Below are positions 7,774 to 14,789 of a DNA stretch of 17,458 nucleotides, one piece after another. A program made the position numbers and the translations under genes. The stretch is from positions 1-17,458 of the forward strand of contig CATZMG010000050.1 in NCBI GenBank assembly GCA_958421655.1. Reading direction: 5' to 3'. The notes below the pieces were generated by a model. It did not search any database. It was given only the letters and a program-made list of their open reading frames with translations, and was not told where the DNA came from. The DNA comes from an uncultured Collinsella sp. GTDB taxonomy: Bacteria; Actinomycetota; Coriobacteriia; Coriobacteriales; Coriobacteriaceae. The first letter of the stretch is position 1, and every line of letters begins with the position of its first letter.

Positions 7774-9357
7774 TTATGCCTCCTTATTTCGATCGAACAC
7801 GATTTGTCCGTCCGACATCGTCATATCAACCGCAAGATCGCGTGCGTCGCGATAATCGAGGTCAAACACATCCCGATCGAGCACGCAGATATCGGCAAGC
7901 TTGCCGACCTCGAGCGTACCCAGCTCATCTTCGCGCATCAGATCGTACGCGCCCCCGGCAGTCCAAGCGCGCAAGAGCTCGACAAGCGTCAGCGTGTTGA
8001 CCTCATTCACGGGCAGTCCGTCGGCGAAGAATCCGCCGCACGCGCTGTAGATTGACTCGCCCAGGCTCGGAATCAACAGCGGCAAATCCGTTCCACAGCA
8101 CACCGTGCATCCGGAATCTTCCATGCCGCGGCGATTCCAGCTGTGCAAAAGTCGCGTCTCGCCAATTTGTCGACGCATCATCGACAGGCAATCCTCGCGC
8201 CGGTCCAGCGTCAGAATCTGCGGATAGACCTCGCAAATTCCACCTAACTTGCCAAACTCGACAAGATCGGTCGGGTCAGAGTTCTCGAGATCGGTAATCG
8301 CATGGCGGCGAAGCATCCGTCCATGCTCGTCTCGAGGCAGCGAGGCATAGAGCGCCACGGTGCGACGAACGGCGCCATCACCCTGGCAATGCAAGGAATA
8401 TCGGAAGCCGTCAGCATCAATTGCACGCAGCTCGCTTTCAATCAGATCCCACTCTGGCTCCTCGACGACCGTCTTGCCGGCAGCGCCCGCATCGGCCGTA
8501 TCCTCATAGGGGTCAATCATCTCGGCAAGCCCCGCCCATACGCCGCGATCGGTCATACGGTTGAAGCCAGAAAAACGAACGAACGGTCCCCGGAAGCGCT
8601 CTCGTGCCTCGCGAGCATATGCCAGATTTGCACCAGCGCCCACCGGCTGCGACATCATAGAGACGCGAACCGTCAGCTCGCCAGATTCCTCACGGCGAGC
8701 CATTTCGTCGGCAAAGCCGTAGTAGTCATCAAACGCCATCTCCTTGATGGCGGTAACGCCGCGCTCGTTAAGCATGCTCATGTAGTCCGAATACCCCGCG
8801 CGCACCTCGGGCAACGCGAGGAAATCGCTCATCATGCGCCAGATCTTCTCGGCATAGCACGCCTGCGGTGTAAAACCGTATCGCGCACTGGCGGCAGCAT
8901 TGAGAACGCAGGTCTCCGCGCCCGGTGTAAAGCAGACGACAGGGATATCACCAAAAAACTCGTCAAACACAGCTGCCGTATTTGCGTTCTCGGCATCCGA
9001 TGCCAACGTTTCGGATAGGTTGTGGCCAAAAGCCGCCGCGCAATCCGGATGATCTTCTTTCCATGCACGCAAGAGCGACACGGCCTCTTTGGCATCATCG
9101 ATGCCGGACAGATCAGACCCCAACGTCCGCAGCGCCCAGCCTGTATAGAAGGTATGTACATCGATCAGACCAGGCATGACGGTGCGGTCGCCCAGATCAA
9201 CTACCTCGTCCGCCTGGGTCAAATACGAAGCCACCTCACACTTGGTGCCAACCGCCTCAATTCGATTGCCACGGACCGCTACGAAACCTTCAAACGGCAG
9301 GTCCCCCGTACCGGTAAAGACGCTCTTAGACGTCAGGACCGTTAAACGATCAGACAT
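7774..9357 (-). CDS. Amidohydro_3/YtcJ-type amidohydrolase with altered metal-ligand positions
   Basis: The predicted protein has 527 residues and the layout of the YtcJ-like amidohydrolase group: a small N-terminal beta domain (about 1-60), the MPGLID turn (61-66), a long TIM barrel, and a C-terminal GTLEVGKLADICVLD (480-494). Several usual ligand positions differ. The HxH motif reads H68-T-F70, the IEH-type histidine reads TDLE (355-358, D at 356), and the KxxxDG segment reads RFSGFNRMTD (261-270). H323 (LHCQGD) and D423 (CCGTD) are retained. It may hydrolyse an N-acyl, lactam or peptide-like bond in the operon's substrate, but this is a guess. A GTG at 9366 is possible; the ATG at 9357 has AGGTGG 5 nt upstream and is preferred. 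It sits between the permease and epimerase genes with gaps of 9 and 1 nt. Confidence 0.75.
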   Translation of the reverse strand: MSDRLTVLTSKSVFTGTGDLPFEGFVAVRGNRIEAVGTKCEVASYLTQADEVVDLGDRTVMPGLIDVHTFYTGWALRTLGSDLSGIDDAKEAVSLLRAWKEDHPDCAAAFGHNLSETLASDAENANTAAVFDEFFGDIPVVCFTPGAETCVLNAAASARYGFTPQACYAEKIWRMMSDFLALPEVRAGYSDYMSMLNERGVTAIKEMAFDDYYGFADEMARREESGELTVRVSMMSQPVGAGANLAYAREARERFRGPFVRFSGFNRMTDRGVWAGLAEMIDPYEDTADAGAAGKTVVEEPEWDLIESELRAIDADGFRYSLHCQGDGAVRRTVALYASLPRDEHGRMLRRHAITDLENSDPTDLVEFGKLGGICEVYPQILTLDRREDCLSMMRRQIGETRLLHSWNRRGMEDSGCTVCCGTDLPLLIPSLGESIYSACGGFFADGLPVNEVNTLTLVELLRAWTAGGAYDLMREDELGTLEVGKLADICVLDRDVFDLDYRDARDLAVDMTMSDGQIVFDRNKEA

Positions 9358-9366
9358 CACAACCAC

Positions 9367-10830
9367 CTACACCGGAAGCATGCCAGAGATTGCCGTTACG
9401 ATCAGGCCAAAGACGACCATAAAAATGAAGAACTTCCAAATGGTCTTCCACCATTGACCAAACGAGATCTTTGCCACGGCAAGACCGGCGACCGTCATGC
9501 CCGCTACGGGGCTGATGGTGTTGATGGTCTGGTTGGCAAACTGGAGCGCGGTGACGGCCGCCTCGGGATTGAGGCCCATGAGCTCGGTCAGGGGGCCCAT
9601 AACGGGCATGGTGAGCGCCGCCAGGCCAGAACTCGAGGGAACCAGCAAAGAGAGCAGGCCAAGGACGATATACATAAACGTGGTGTAGACGGCGGCGGGT
9701 GCACCGGCGAGCGCGGTAGCGAGCGCCTGGAGGATGGTGTCGATGATCATGCCGCCCTCGGCGATGACCAGAATACCGCGAGCGATACCGATAACGATGG
9801 CAGCGTACGCAAAGTCGGCGAGACCCTTAACGAACTCCTCTGCGATCGTCTGCTGGTCAAGACCGCCCAGGATACCGGCAAGCAAGCCCATGCCAAGGAA
9901 CACGGCGGAAATCTCATTCATGTACCAGCCCTGGGTAACAAGGCCCCAGACGATAATGCCCATACCGCAAGCAAAATCGATAAGCACGAGCTTCTGACGG
10001 ATAGTGAACTCTTCCTCGATGGAGGCATCGGTCACGGAAAACTCAATACGCTTGAGCTTATCGTCCTCGTACACAATGGACGACTCGGGGTTTTTCTTGA
10101 CGCGCATGGCGTAGCGCATGGCCCATGCGATACCGACGGCAGTGAAGATGACCCAAGAAACGGCGCGCAGCCACAGTTGCGGATTACCCTCGATGCCAAT
10201 GATGCCTTGGGCGATCAAAACATTAAACGGGTCGATGGTCGAAGCACAATATCCCAGGTTAGGACCAAGGAAGCAGATGATAAATGCCGTCATCGAGTCA
10301 TAACCGATACCCATCATGATGGGAATGAAGATGGCATAGAACGGCAGGGCTTCCTCAGACATACCAAACGTAGTGCCGCAAATGGACAGCAATGTCATCG
10401 TGATGGGGATGATGAGGATGTCCTTGTTCTTAAGCTTTTTAATCACACGGCTCATGCCGGCATTCAAAGCGTTGGTCTTGGTGATGATTGCGAACGATCC
10501 GCCAATCAATAAGACGAACGCAACGACGTCGGCAGCCTCTTGGATACCCTTGGTGGGCGCTTGCAGAACCGCGAAGATATCCTGGCCCAGATTGATGGTC
10601 TCGCCGGTCTCGGAATCGGTGTAGTTCTTATCGACCTGTTCATAGGTTCCAGCAACGGCGACTTCACGCTCGCCCGCCGCTGTTGAAATCGTCTTGCGCT
10701 GATACTGACCAGAGGGAACGATCCAAGTCAGGACCGCAAAGACAACGATCAGCAAGAACATGATCGTATAGACATGCGGTAATTTGAACTTAAAACGTCT
10801 GTTTGTCTTCTTCGCCTTCGTATCTGACAT
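9367..10830 (-). CDS. YfcC/DcuC-superfamily permease, candidate fructosamine or amino-compound importer
   Basis: An integral membrane protein of 487 residues with about 11-12 hydrophobic segments. A cytoplasmic basic N-terminus (KAKKTNRRFKFKLPH) is followed by the first helix (about 19-38) and an extracytoplasmic loop to about 95. The sequence then shows the family-like IGGSFAIITKT (109-119), FLGPNLGYCASTIDPFN (187-203), VPSSSGLAALTMPVMGPL (397-414) and NTISPVAGM (437-445). Family members are secondary carriers of dicarboxylates, peptides or basic amino acids. E. coli frl uses an APC-type permease and B. subtilis an ABC importer, so this would be a different solution. The ORF opens earlier, but the ATG at 10830 has GGAGG 6 nt upstream and gives the normal N-terminus. 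Confidence 0.85.
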   Translation of the reverse strand: MSDTKAKKTNRRFKFKLPHVYTIMFLLIVVFAVLTWIVPSGQYQRKTISTAAGEREVAVAGTYEQVDKNYTDSETGETINLGQDIFAVLQAPTKGIQEAADVVAFVLLIGGSFAIITKTNALNAGMSRVIKKLKNKDILIIPITMTLLSICGTTFGMSEEALPFYAIFIPIMMGIGYDSMTAFIICFLGPNLGYCASTIDPFNVLIAQGIIGIEGNPQLWLRAVSWVIFTAVGIAWAMRYAMRVKKNPESSIVYEDDKLKRIEFSVTDASIEEEFTIRQKLVLIDFACGMGIIVWGLVTQGWYMNEISAVFLGMGLLAGILGGLDQQTIAEEFVKGLADFAYAAIVIGIARGILVIAEGGMIIDTILQALATALAGAPAAVYTTFMYIVLGLLSLLVPSSSGLAALTMPVMGPLTELMGLNPEAAVTALQFANQTINTISPVAGMTVAGLAVAKISFGQWWKTIWKFFIFMVVFGLIVTAISGMLPV

Positions 10831-10872
10831 AGATACCTCCAAAGAACTCGAGACTGCATCGCATCTCGCTTC

Positions 10873-10895
10873 AACGTTTGCACAATGCAAACGTT
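10873..10895. promoter_or_regulatory. Candidate operator: 10-bp perfect inverted repeat
   Basis: AACGTTTGCA (10873-10882) and TGCAAACGTT (10886-10895) form a perfect inverted repeat around a 3-nt centre, 43 nt upstream of the permease start. It is too AT/GC mixed, and lacks a T-run, to be a convincing terminator. The GntR/UTRA regulator encoded just upstream is the natural candidate to bind it, although the CGTTTGC/GCAAACG half-sites also recall LacI-family operators. Confidence 0.6.
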
Positions 10896-10912
10896 CTATG
10901 ACGTCCCATAGA
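10895..10912. promoter_or_regulatory. Second palindrome beside the operon operator
   Basis: TCTATG (10895-10900) and CATAGA (10907-10912) form a 6-bp inverted repeat with a 6-nt centre, abutting the 23-bp palindrome and sharing one base with it. It could be a second, weaker regulator site or part of a combined site. Confidence 0.35.
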
Positions 10913-10943
10913 TTACCGGCAGCTTTTTCCTTCATCAAGATAA
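10913..10943 (-). promoter_or_regulatory. Possible promoter of the permease-frl operon
   Basis: On the minus strand, TTGATG is followed after 17 nt by TAATCT, just upstream of the two palindromes. The -35 is fair and the -10 is weak (3 of 6). This placement would let a repressor on the palindromes block the start region. Read-through from the regulator gene is an alternative, though a hairpin lies between. Confidence 0.3.
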
Positions 10944-11000
10944 TTTCAAACTGATTGCCGCAACGCGGTTGAACGGTTGCGTTTGCGCCGTGAACGGTAT

Positions 11001-11036
11001 GGAAACGCCCGGTGAGATGATCTACCGGGCGCTTCC
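11001..11036 (-). terminator. Hairpin after the gntR-type regulator gene
   Basis: GGAAACGCCCGGT (11001-11013) pairs with ACCGGGCGCTTCC (11024-11036) over 13 positions, allowing one G-U type mismatch, around a 10-nt loop. It begins 12 nt after the regulator's stop codon. The stem is strong but no T-run follows, so it may be a partial terminator or RNA-stability element between regulator and operon. Confidence 0.5.
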
Positions 11037-11048
11037 ATTCGCAATGTC

Positions 11049-11792
11049 CTAGATGTCAAAAACGTAGCGAGACCCAACGATCCGCTGACGACCGATGATA
11101 AACGGTCGCCGCCGCTCATCGAAAAAGAAGGCTTCCATATAAAACAAGGGTTCGCCAACGGGAACTGCCAACAGTCGAGCGACCTCGGGCGACGCGCACG
11201 CGATCTCGAGCGTGCACGGGTCGGTAAACGCGGGCGTGCGGCCCGTCCGGTTGCGCACGAACTCAAAAATGGATTGGTTAGATAGAGGTGCCGTTGATAG
11301 ATAGGCGTTGTCCTCGTAAACGTATATGTTGTTCTCGAGCATGACAGGGACGCCATCGGCAGTACGCACACGCTCAACGCAAATCAAATCAGTTCCAACG
11401 GGAACACCAAAGAACTGCGCTTCGGTAGAATCTGCCGGCAGTATCTTTCTCGAAATGACGCACGCCCCCGGCTCCATTCCGTTAACGCGGCATGCGTCCG
11501 AAAAACTCTGGACGTCATCCTTCTGGCGAATCTTGCGCTTGAGCTTGGGGGCATTGACAAACGTGCCTTTCCCCTGCCGCTTCGTTAGATAGCCCTGCTG
11601 GACGAGCTCCTCAATAGCGCGTCGCACGGTAACGCGGCCAACTTTATAGTTCTCAGCCAATTCGAATTCGTTGGGTATCCGCGCGCCCGCCTTGTAGGCA
11701 CCGGAATTGATTTCGTTTTTAATGATATCGATAACCTGTTGGTACAGCGGTATCGCTGCTTTACCGTCAGTTAGTCCTTCAGTCGGTGGCAT
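11049..11792 (-). CDS. GntR-family (HutC/UTRA) transcriptional regulator, FrlR-like
   Basis: The predicted regulator has 247 residues. The N-terminal winged helix is visible at about 14-80: PLYQQVIDIIKNEI, IPNEFELAENYKVGRVTVRRAIEEL, then GYLTKRQGKGTFV. The C-terminal UTRA ligand domain runs from about 95 to 245 and contains the usual ERVRTADGVPVMLENNIYV (140-158). UTRA regulators sense sugars, sugar phosphates or amino acids and usually control the adjacent operon, so it probably responds to a fructosamine or its phosphate. It lies on the same strand just upstream of the permease and frl genes, separated by 218 bp that hold palindromes. The ATG is preceded by GGGAGAGGG. A hairpin lies in its 5' leader. 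Confidence 0.85.
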   Translation of the reverse strand: MPPTEGLTDGKAAIPLYQQVIDIIKNEINSGAYKAGARIPNEFELAENYKVGRVTVRRAIEELVQQGYLTKRQGKGTFVNAPKLKRKIRQKDDVQSFSDACRVNGMEPGACVISRKILPADSTEAQFFGVPVGTDLICVERVRTADGVPVMLENNIYVYEDNAYLSTAPLSNQSIFEFVRNRTGRTPAFTDPCTLEIACASPEVARLLAVPVGEPLFYMEAFFFDERRRPFIIGRQRIVGSRYVFDI

Positions 11793-11822
11793 ATACCCTC
11801 TCCCAGCCCAATTAAGTCAAAA

Positions 11823-11859
11823 GCGGGCTTAAGGGCATTCAACAAGCCCTTAAGCCCGC
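11823..11859 (-). terminator. Strong hairpin: terminator of the upstream HAD gene or leader element of gntR
   Basis: GCGGGCTTAAGGGC (11823-11836) and its exact complement (11846-11859) form a 14-bp stem with a 9-nt loop. On the minus strand it is followed by TTTTGACTTAATT. It terminates the upstream HAD gene if no promoter lies between. A possible gntR promoter just upstream would instead place it in the gntR leader. Confidence 0.6.
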
Positions 11860-11862
11860 ATT

Positions 11863-11891
11863 AGCATAAAGTATGCTTGCTGTCGCACCAA
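11863..11891 (-). promoter_or_regulatory. Possible gntR promoter upstream of the hairpin
   Basis: On the minus strand, TTGGTG (11886-11891) and TATGCT (11863-11868) are spaced by 17 nt. Only about 30 nt lie between the hairpin and the gntR start, which leaves little room for a promoter after it. Match quality is moderate. Confidence 0.35.
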
Positions 11892-11942
11892 AATGTCGGG
11901 TATTTACTCATCTGACCCGAAAAACGCGCAACTACCGCGCTC

Positions 11943-12602
11943 CTAAGAAAGCGTGAGCAGCTCCGGCAGCTGGTCGATAATCTTGTCCGCGGCATCCTGG
12001 CTAAAGCCAAAGCGCTCCTCGCGCTTGGCAATAACTGTCAGGCCGGCTCGCTTGCCGGCAGTGATGCCAGGCACCGAATCCTCAACGCAGCAGCAGCGAT
12101 TCGCGGGCAGCCCCAGCAGGTCCAGCGCATGCAGGTAGATGTCGGGCTCGGGCTTGCTCTCCTTAAACTGCTCGCCGCTCACCACATACTCAAAGGCATC
12201 CGACAGCCCGCACGCATTGAGCACTTCCTCGATGCTATCCATGGGAGACGAGCTGGCAAGCGCCACGCGAACGCCACGGCGCGGCAGCTCTCGAATCGTA
12301 TCCACGGCGCCTGGGTTAATCAAAGCCTGATAGTCGCGCGGACGCTTATGCGCCCACTCGTCCCAACGGATCAACGCTTCCTCGCCAGTTAAATGCCCCT
12401 TCCCGGCGCGCTCAAACCAATCGACCAGCATACGCAGGAAGAACTGATGCGAGGTACCAACCTGCCCGTTCAACTCCTCTTGAGTCAGGTTAAGTCCAAG
12501 CTCCTTGGCAAACGCGGCAGTCTCGCCCAGGTAGTAATACTCGGTATCGACAATGACGCCGTCCATGTCAAAGATAACGGCGTCGAACGGAAATGCGGAC
12601 AC
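11943..12602 (-). CDS. HAD-superfamily hydrolase, beta-phosphoglucomutase/phosphatase-like
   Basis: A cytosolic HAD subfamily IA enzyme of 219 residues. Motif I is FDMDGVIVDTE (11-21; nucleophile D12, acid/base D14), motif II ASSSP (116-120), motif III lysine K150 (ESKPEPDIY) and motif IV VEDSVPGI (173-180). The helical cap between about 20 and 95 is of the beta-phosphoglucomutase type. Members include beta-phosphoglucomutase and sugar-phosphate phosphatases; the substrate cannot be read from the sequence. I chose the GTG at 12602, with GGGAGG 6 nt upstream. The in-frame ATG at 12650 would add residues translated through a terminator hairpin. It follows the Cof-type gene but is separated from it by that hairpin. 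Confidence 0.85.
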   Translation of the reverse strand: MSAFPFDAVIFDMDGVIVDTEYYYLGETAAFAKELGLNLTQEELNGQVGTSHQFFLRMLVDWFERAGKGHLTGEEALIRWDEWAHKRPRDYQALINPGAVDTIRELPRRGVRVALASSSPMDSIEEVLNACGLSDAFEYVVSGEQFKESKPEPDIYLHALDLLGLPANRCCCVEDSVPGITAGKRAGLTVIAKREERFGFSQDAADKIIDQLPELLTLS

Positions 12603-12612
12603 GGCACCCTCC

Positions 12613-12643
12613 CTAACAAAAGGGCGCCCGCAAGCGGACGCCC
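12613..12643 (-). terminator. Intrinsic terminator between the two HAD genes
   Basis: On the minus strand, GGGCGTCCGC and GCGGGCGCCC pair across 12622-12643 with a single mismatch and a very tight loop, followed by TTTTGTT. It lies 22 nt after the Cof-type gene stop and would limit read-through into the downstream HAD gene. Confidence 0.7.
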
Positions 12644-12665
12644 GAGCCATGCACTATCGGCGATT

Positions 12666-13508
12666 CTAGCCCAGCAGCTTATTCAGCGCCACCGCAATAC
12701 CGTCTTCGTTGTTATTGGCGGTCACCATCTGGGCCACAGCCTTAACCTCATCGACGGCGTTGCCCATGGCAACACCGGTGCCGGCCCACTCAATCATAGA
12801 CTTGTCGTTCTGGCCGTCGCCAAACGATACGACCTCGCTGGCATCGATGCCGAGCTTGGGCAGGGCACCCTCGAGCGCGCGGGCCTTGTCAATACCGGGC
12901 GCCGTGTACTCAAAGTACCAGTCGGCCGTAAACATACCCGAAAGCGTCTGGGTAAAGGGCGCGTACATCTCCTCGTAATGCGCTTGCAGATAGGCCGGGT
13001 CGCCCGCCGTCAGCAGCTTGTCCACGGGATAAGCATCAGCGACCTCATGCAGGCTCTCCACCTCGCGAATCTTAAGATCGCACGCGTCGCGCTCATACTT
13101 GACGATGTTTTTCTGCGAGCCATCCGGCAGCGTAATCATGCAATGGTACGAGTCCTCGACGTGCAAATCGCGACCGAGCGAAATCATAGGGATCACGTCA
13201 AAATTACGCAGGTGATCAATCAGGCGATGCAATTCGTCGGCAGGCATAGCCTGATCGAACAGCACCTCGTCGGTCTGGGCATCGACGACGTGTGCGCCGT
13301 TAAAGGCCACCAGCAGACCGTCATGGTTTTGAAGGTCGAGCTCCTGCGCCAAGGCGTGCAGCCCCCATGCGGGACGGCCCGACGCCAAGATGAGCTTAAT
13401 GCCCGACTCCTGCGCAGCGAGCAGCTTCTCGCGCGTACGCGGGCTAATCACTTTCTGGTCGTTGGTGAGCGTACCGTCAATATCCATCGCGATGGCTTTG
13501 ATTGCCAT
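12666..13508 (-). CDS. Cof-type HAD-IIB family hydrolase
   Basis: A cytosolic phosphatase of 280 residues with the class IIB C2 cap. Motif I is AMDIDGTLTND (7-17; D9 and D11), motif II SGRP (43-46), the motif III lysine is probably K208 (PGIDKARAL), and motif IV GDGQNDKSM (230-238) is the Cof/YidA hallmark. YidA-like enzymes dephosphorylate sugar phosphates and similar small metabolites with broad specificity. The ORF extends upstream to 13595, but the ATG at 13508 has AGGGAGG 5 nt before it and gives the normal family N-terminus. It is on the same strand as deoC with a 149-bp gap, so it may have its own promoter, though none is convincing. Confidence 0.87.
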   Translation of the reverse strand: MAIKAIAMDIDGTLTNDQKVISPRTREKLLAAQESGIKLILASGRPAWGLHALAQELDLQNHDGLLVAFNGAHVVDAQTDEVLFDQAMPADELHRLIDHLRNFDVIPMISLGRDLHVEDSYHCMITLPDGSQKNIVKYERDACDLKIREVESLHEVADAYPVDKLLTAGDPAYLQAHYEEMYAPFTQTLSGMFTADWYFEYTAPGIDKARALEGALPKLGIDASEVVSFGDGQNDKSMIEWAGTGVAMGNAVDEVKAVAQMVTANNNEDGIAVALNKLLG

Positions 13509-13657
13509 ATATGCCTCCCTGTCATTGAATAACCTTGTCTGAGTCATCATACAGAACAGCCACCGCGACTCCGTTTGCAACGGGAAAAATGTCATATTGT
13601 CCCGAACATGAACGGCGTGTGGTCGTGAAGCTTTATCGCTCAGGTCAAATACGTCTG

Positions 13658-14332
13658 CTAGCGACGCTCATCCGTCGGTGCGCCCTCGACGATCGCGATG
13701 CCCGCCGATGCACCTAACGCGCTGGCGCCGGCCTCGATGAATGCGCAAGCCTCTTCGTAATTATGGATACCGCCCGCCGCCTTGATTGCCACGGCATCGC
13801 CGAGCACCTCGTGCATCAGCCGCACGTCCTCGAGCTTAGCACCGCCAAAGCTTCTGCCGGTCGATGTCTTAAGGAATCCCGGCTTGGCCTCCAGCGCGAT
13901 CTCGCATACACGGCGCTTGGCGGCGTCGTCGCCGTCCAGCTTGCACATCTCGACGATTACCTTGTCAGTGATGCCATGCGCGCGACAAAAATCAGCAATG
14001 GTAGTCATCTCGCGCTCGATGGCATCAAAATCGCGGTTCTCGATCGACCCCTGATTCAAAACGTAGTCAATCTCGGTAAAGCCACACGCAGCGTATTCCT
14101 CAAACCTCGCAAGCTTCTCCTCAAGCGTCATAGTGCCCTGGGGAAAGTCGATGGCGCCGGCAAGGATGATGTCAGAGCCCTCGAGCATGGCGCGGCCCGT
14201 CTCGTACTCCTGAAGGTTCGCAAATACGCAGCGAAAGTTGTACTTTAACGCCTTCTCGACATACTGCTCAAACGTGTCCTCGGGGGCATCGATATAGTCG
14301 ATGTATTTATTGATGGGTTTGGCAAGCGTCAT
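13658..14332 (-). CDS. deoC: Deoxyribose-phosphate aldolase
   Basis: A class I aldolase TIM barrel of 224 residues, the usual length of the short bacterial DeoC form. It cleaves 2-deoxyribose 5-phosphate to glyceraldehyde 3-phosphate and acetaldehyde in deoxynucleoside breakdown. The Schiff-base lysine is K155 in FLKTSTGRSFGGA (153-165). The second active-site lysine is K184 in VAIKAAGGI (181-189), and EIDYVLN (87-93) supplies the conserved aspartate D89. GGAGG lies 7 nt upstream of the ATG. No other deo genes (deoA, deoB, deoD, cdd) are in the window, so the gene stands alone here. A hairpin lies in its leader. Confidence 0.92.
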   Translation of the reverse strand: MTLAKPINKYIDYIDAPEDTFEQYVEKALKYNFRCVFANLQEYETGRAMLEGSDIILAGAIDFPQGTMTLEEKLARFEEYAACGFTEIDYVLNQGSIENRDFDAIEREMTTIADFCRAHGITDKVIVEMCKLDGDDAAKRRVCEIALEAKPGFLKTSTGRSFGGAKLEDVRLMHEVLGDAVAIKAAGGIHNYEEACAFIEAGASALGASAGIAIVEGAPTDERR

Positions 14333-14366
14333 GCTGGGCCTCCTTGTTCAGGACTGACAACCGATT

Positions 14367-14390
14367 CGTGGTTTCACGCGAAAAACCACG
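14367..14390 (-). promoter_or_regulatory. Hairpin/inverted repeat in the deoC leader
   Basis: CGTGGTTT (14367-14374) and AAACCACG (14383-14390) form an 8-bp inverted repeat with an 8-nt loop, about 35 nt upstream of the deoC start. It could be an operator or an RNA hairpin in the leader; the sequence does not say which. Confidence 0.4.
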
Positions 14391-14550
14391 TTCAATGTAC
14401 GCCCGACATGCAAGGACAGCGTCCGCATTCCGACAAGTGGTATGAAATTAGCTGTAAACGTATATTTACAGACAGCGAATGGCACCGCACGCGGATGCCG
14501 ACAGCAAGACATCCCCCCCCTCAATACACCCTCATGCCCATTTAAATAGC

Positions 14551-14584
14551 AAGGGACCCGTATCTGTTGGGATACGGGCCCCTT
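14551..14584 (-). terminator. Hairpin, probable terminator of a lost minus-strand gene
   Basis: AAGGGACCCGTATC (14551-14564) pairs with 14571-14584 over 14 positions with one mismatch and a 6-nt loop. No long T-run follows on either strand. Its position about 30 nt beyond a minus-strand TAG that ends a short coding-like tail suggests it once terminated a gene. Confidence 0.45.
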
Positions 14585-14735
14585 TCGGCCATGACCTATC
14601 TCAGCAACAAAGACTACTTGCGGTGAGCGCGGTAGAACTCGATCGCACCATCTTATCCGAGCCGGGGCACGTTCGCATAGCGTGGCGCGTGACGGTTGCA
14701 AAACCACCCCATTTGAAACAAACGCAAAAAAGTAC

Positions 14736-14763
14736 TTGCAAAGACGCGTTCCGACATATAAGT
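14736..14763 (+). promoter_or_regulatory. Strong-looking plus-strand promoter
   Basis: TTGCAA (14736-14741) is preceded by an A-rich stretch (an A6 run at 14725-14731) and followed 15-17 nt later by TATAAGTT (14757-14764). The A-rich upstream segment recalls promoters of stable RNA genes. It could drive the genes from 15108 onward if the hairpin that follows is read through. Confidence 0.45.
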
Positions 14764-14772
14764 TGATAAAAG

Positions 14773-14789
14773 ACCGCCGTTGCGGTTTT
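14773..14789 (+). terminator. Short intrinsic-terminator-like hairpin
   Basis: ACCGC, a CGTT loop and GCGGT, followed by TTT, make a compact terminator-like hairpin starting about 10 nt after the -10 box of the preceding promoter. The stem is only 5 bp (extendable by A-T pairs), so efficiency is uncertain. Confidence 0.45.

Noticed and set aside
9454..10512. Plus-strand ORF of 352 codons opposite the permease gene
   Set aside because: The translation is rich in D, G, H and N, which is typical of an antisense shadow of a membrane protein gene. The minus-strand permease is clearly the real gene.
12393..13532. Plus-strand ORF of 379 codons opposite the Cof-type phosphatase gene
   Set aside because: It is the complement of a gene with intact HAD motifs and has no start signal or recognisable domain of its own.
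14348..14707. Minus-strand ORF of 119 codons upstream of deoC
   Set aside because: No ribosome site or family resemblance, and it runs through two strong hairpins, so translation is unlikely.
14765..14772. A tRNA gene after the strong promoter at 14736
   Set aside because: Only about 10 nt separate the -10 box from the terminator hairpin, and no cloverleaf can be formed there.
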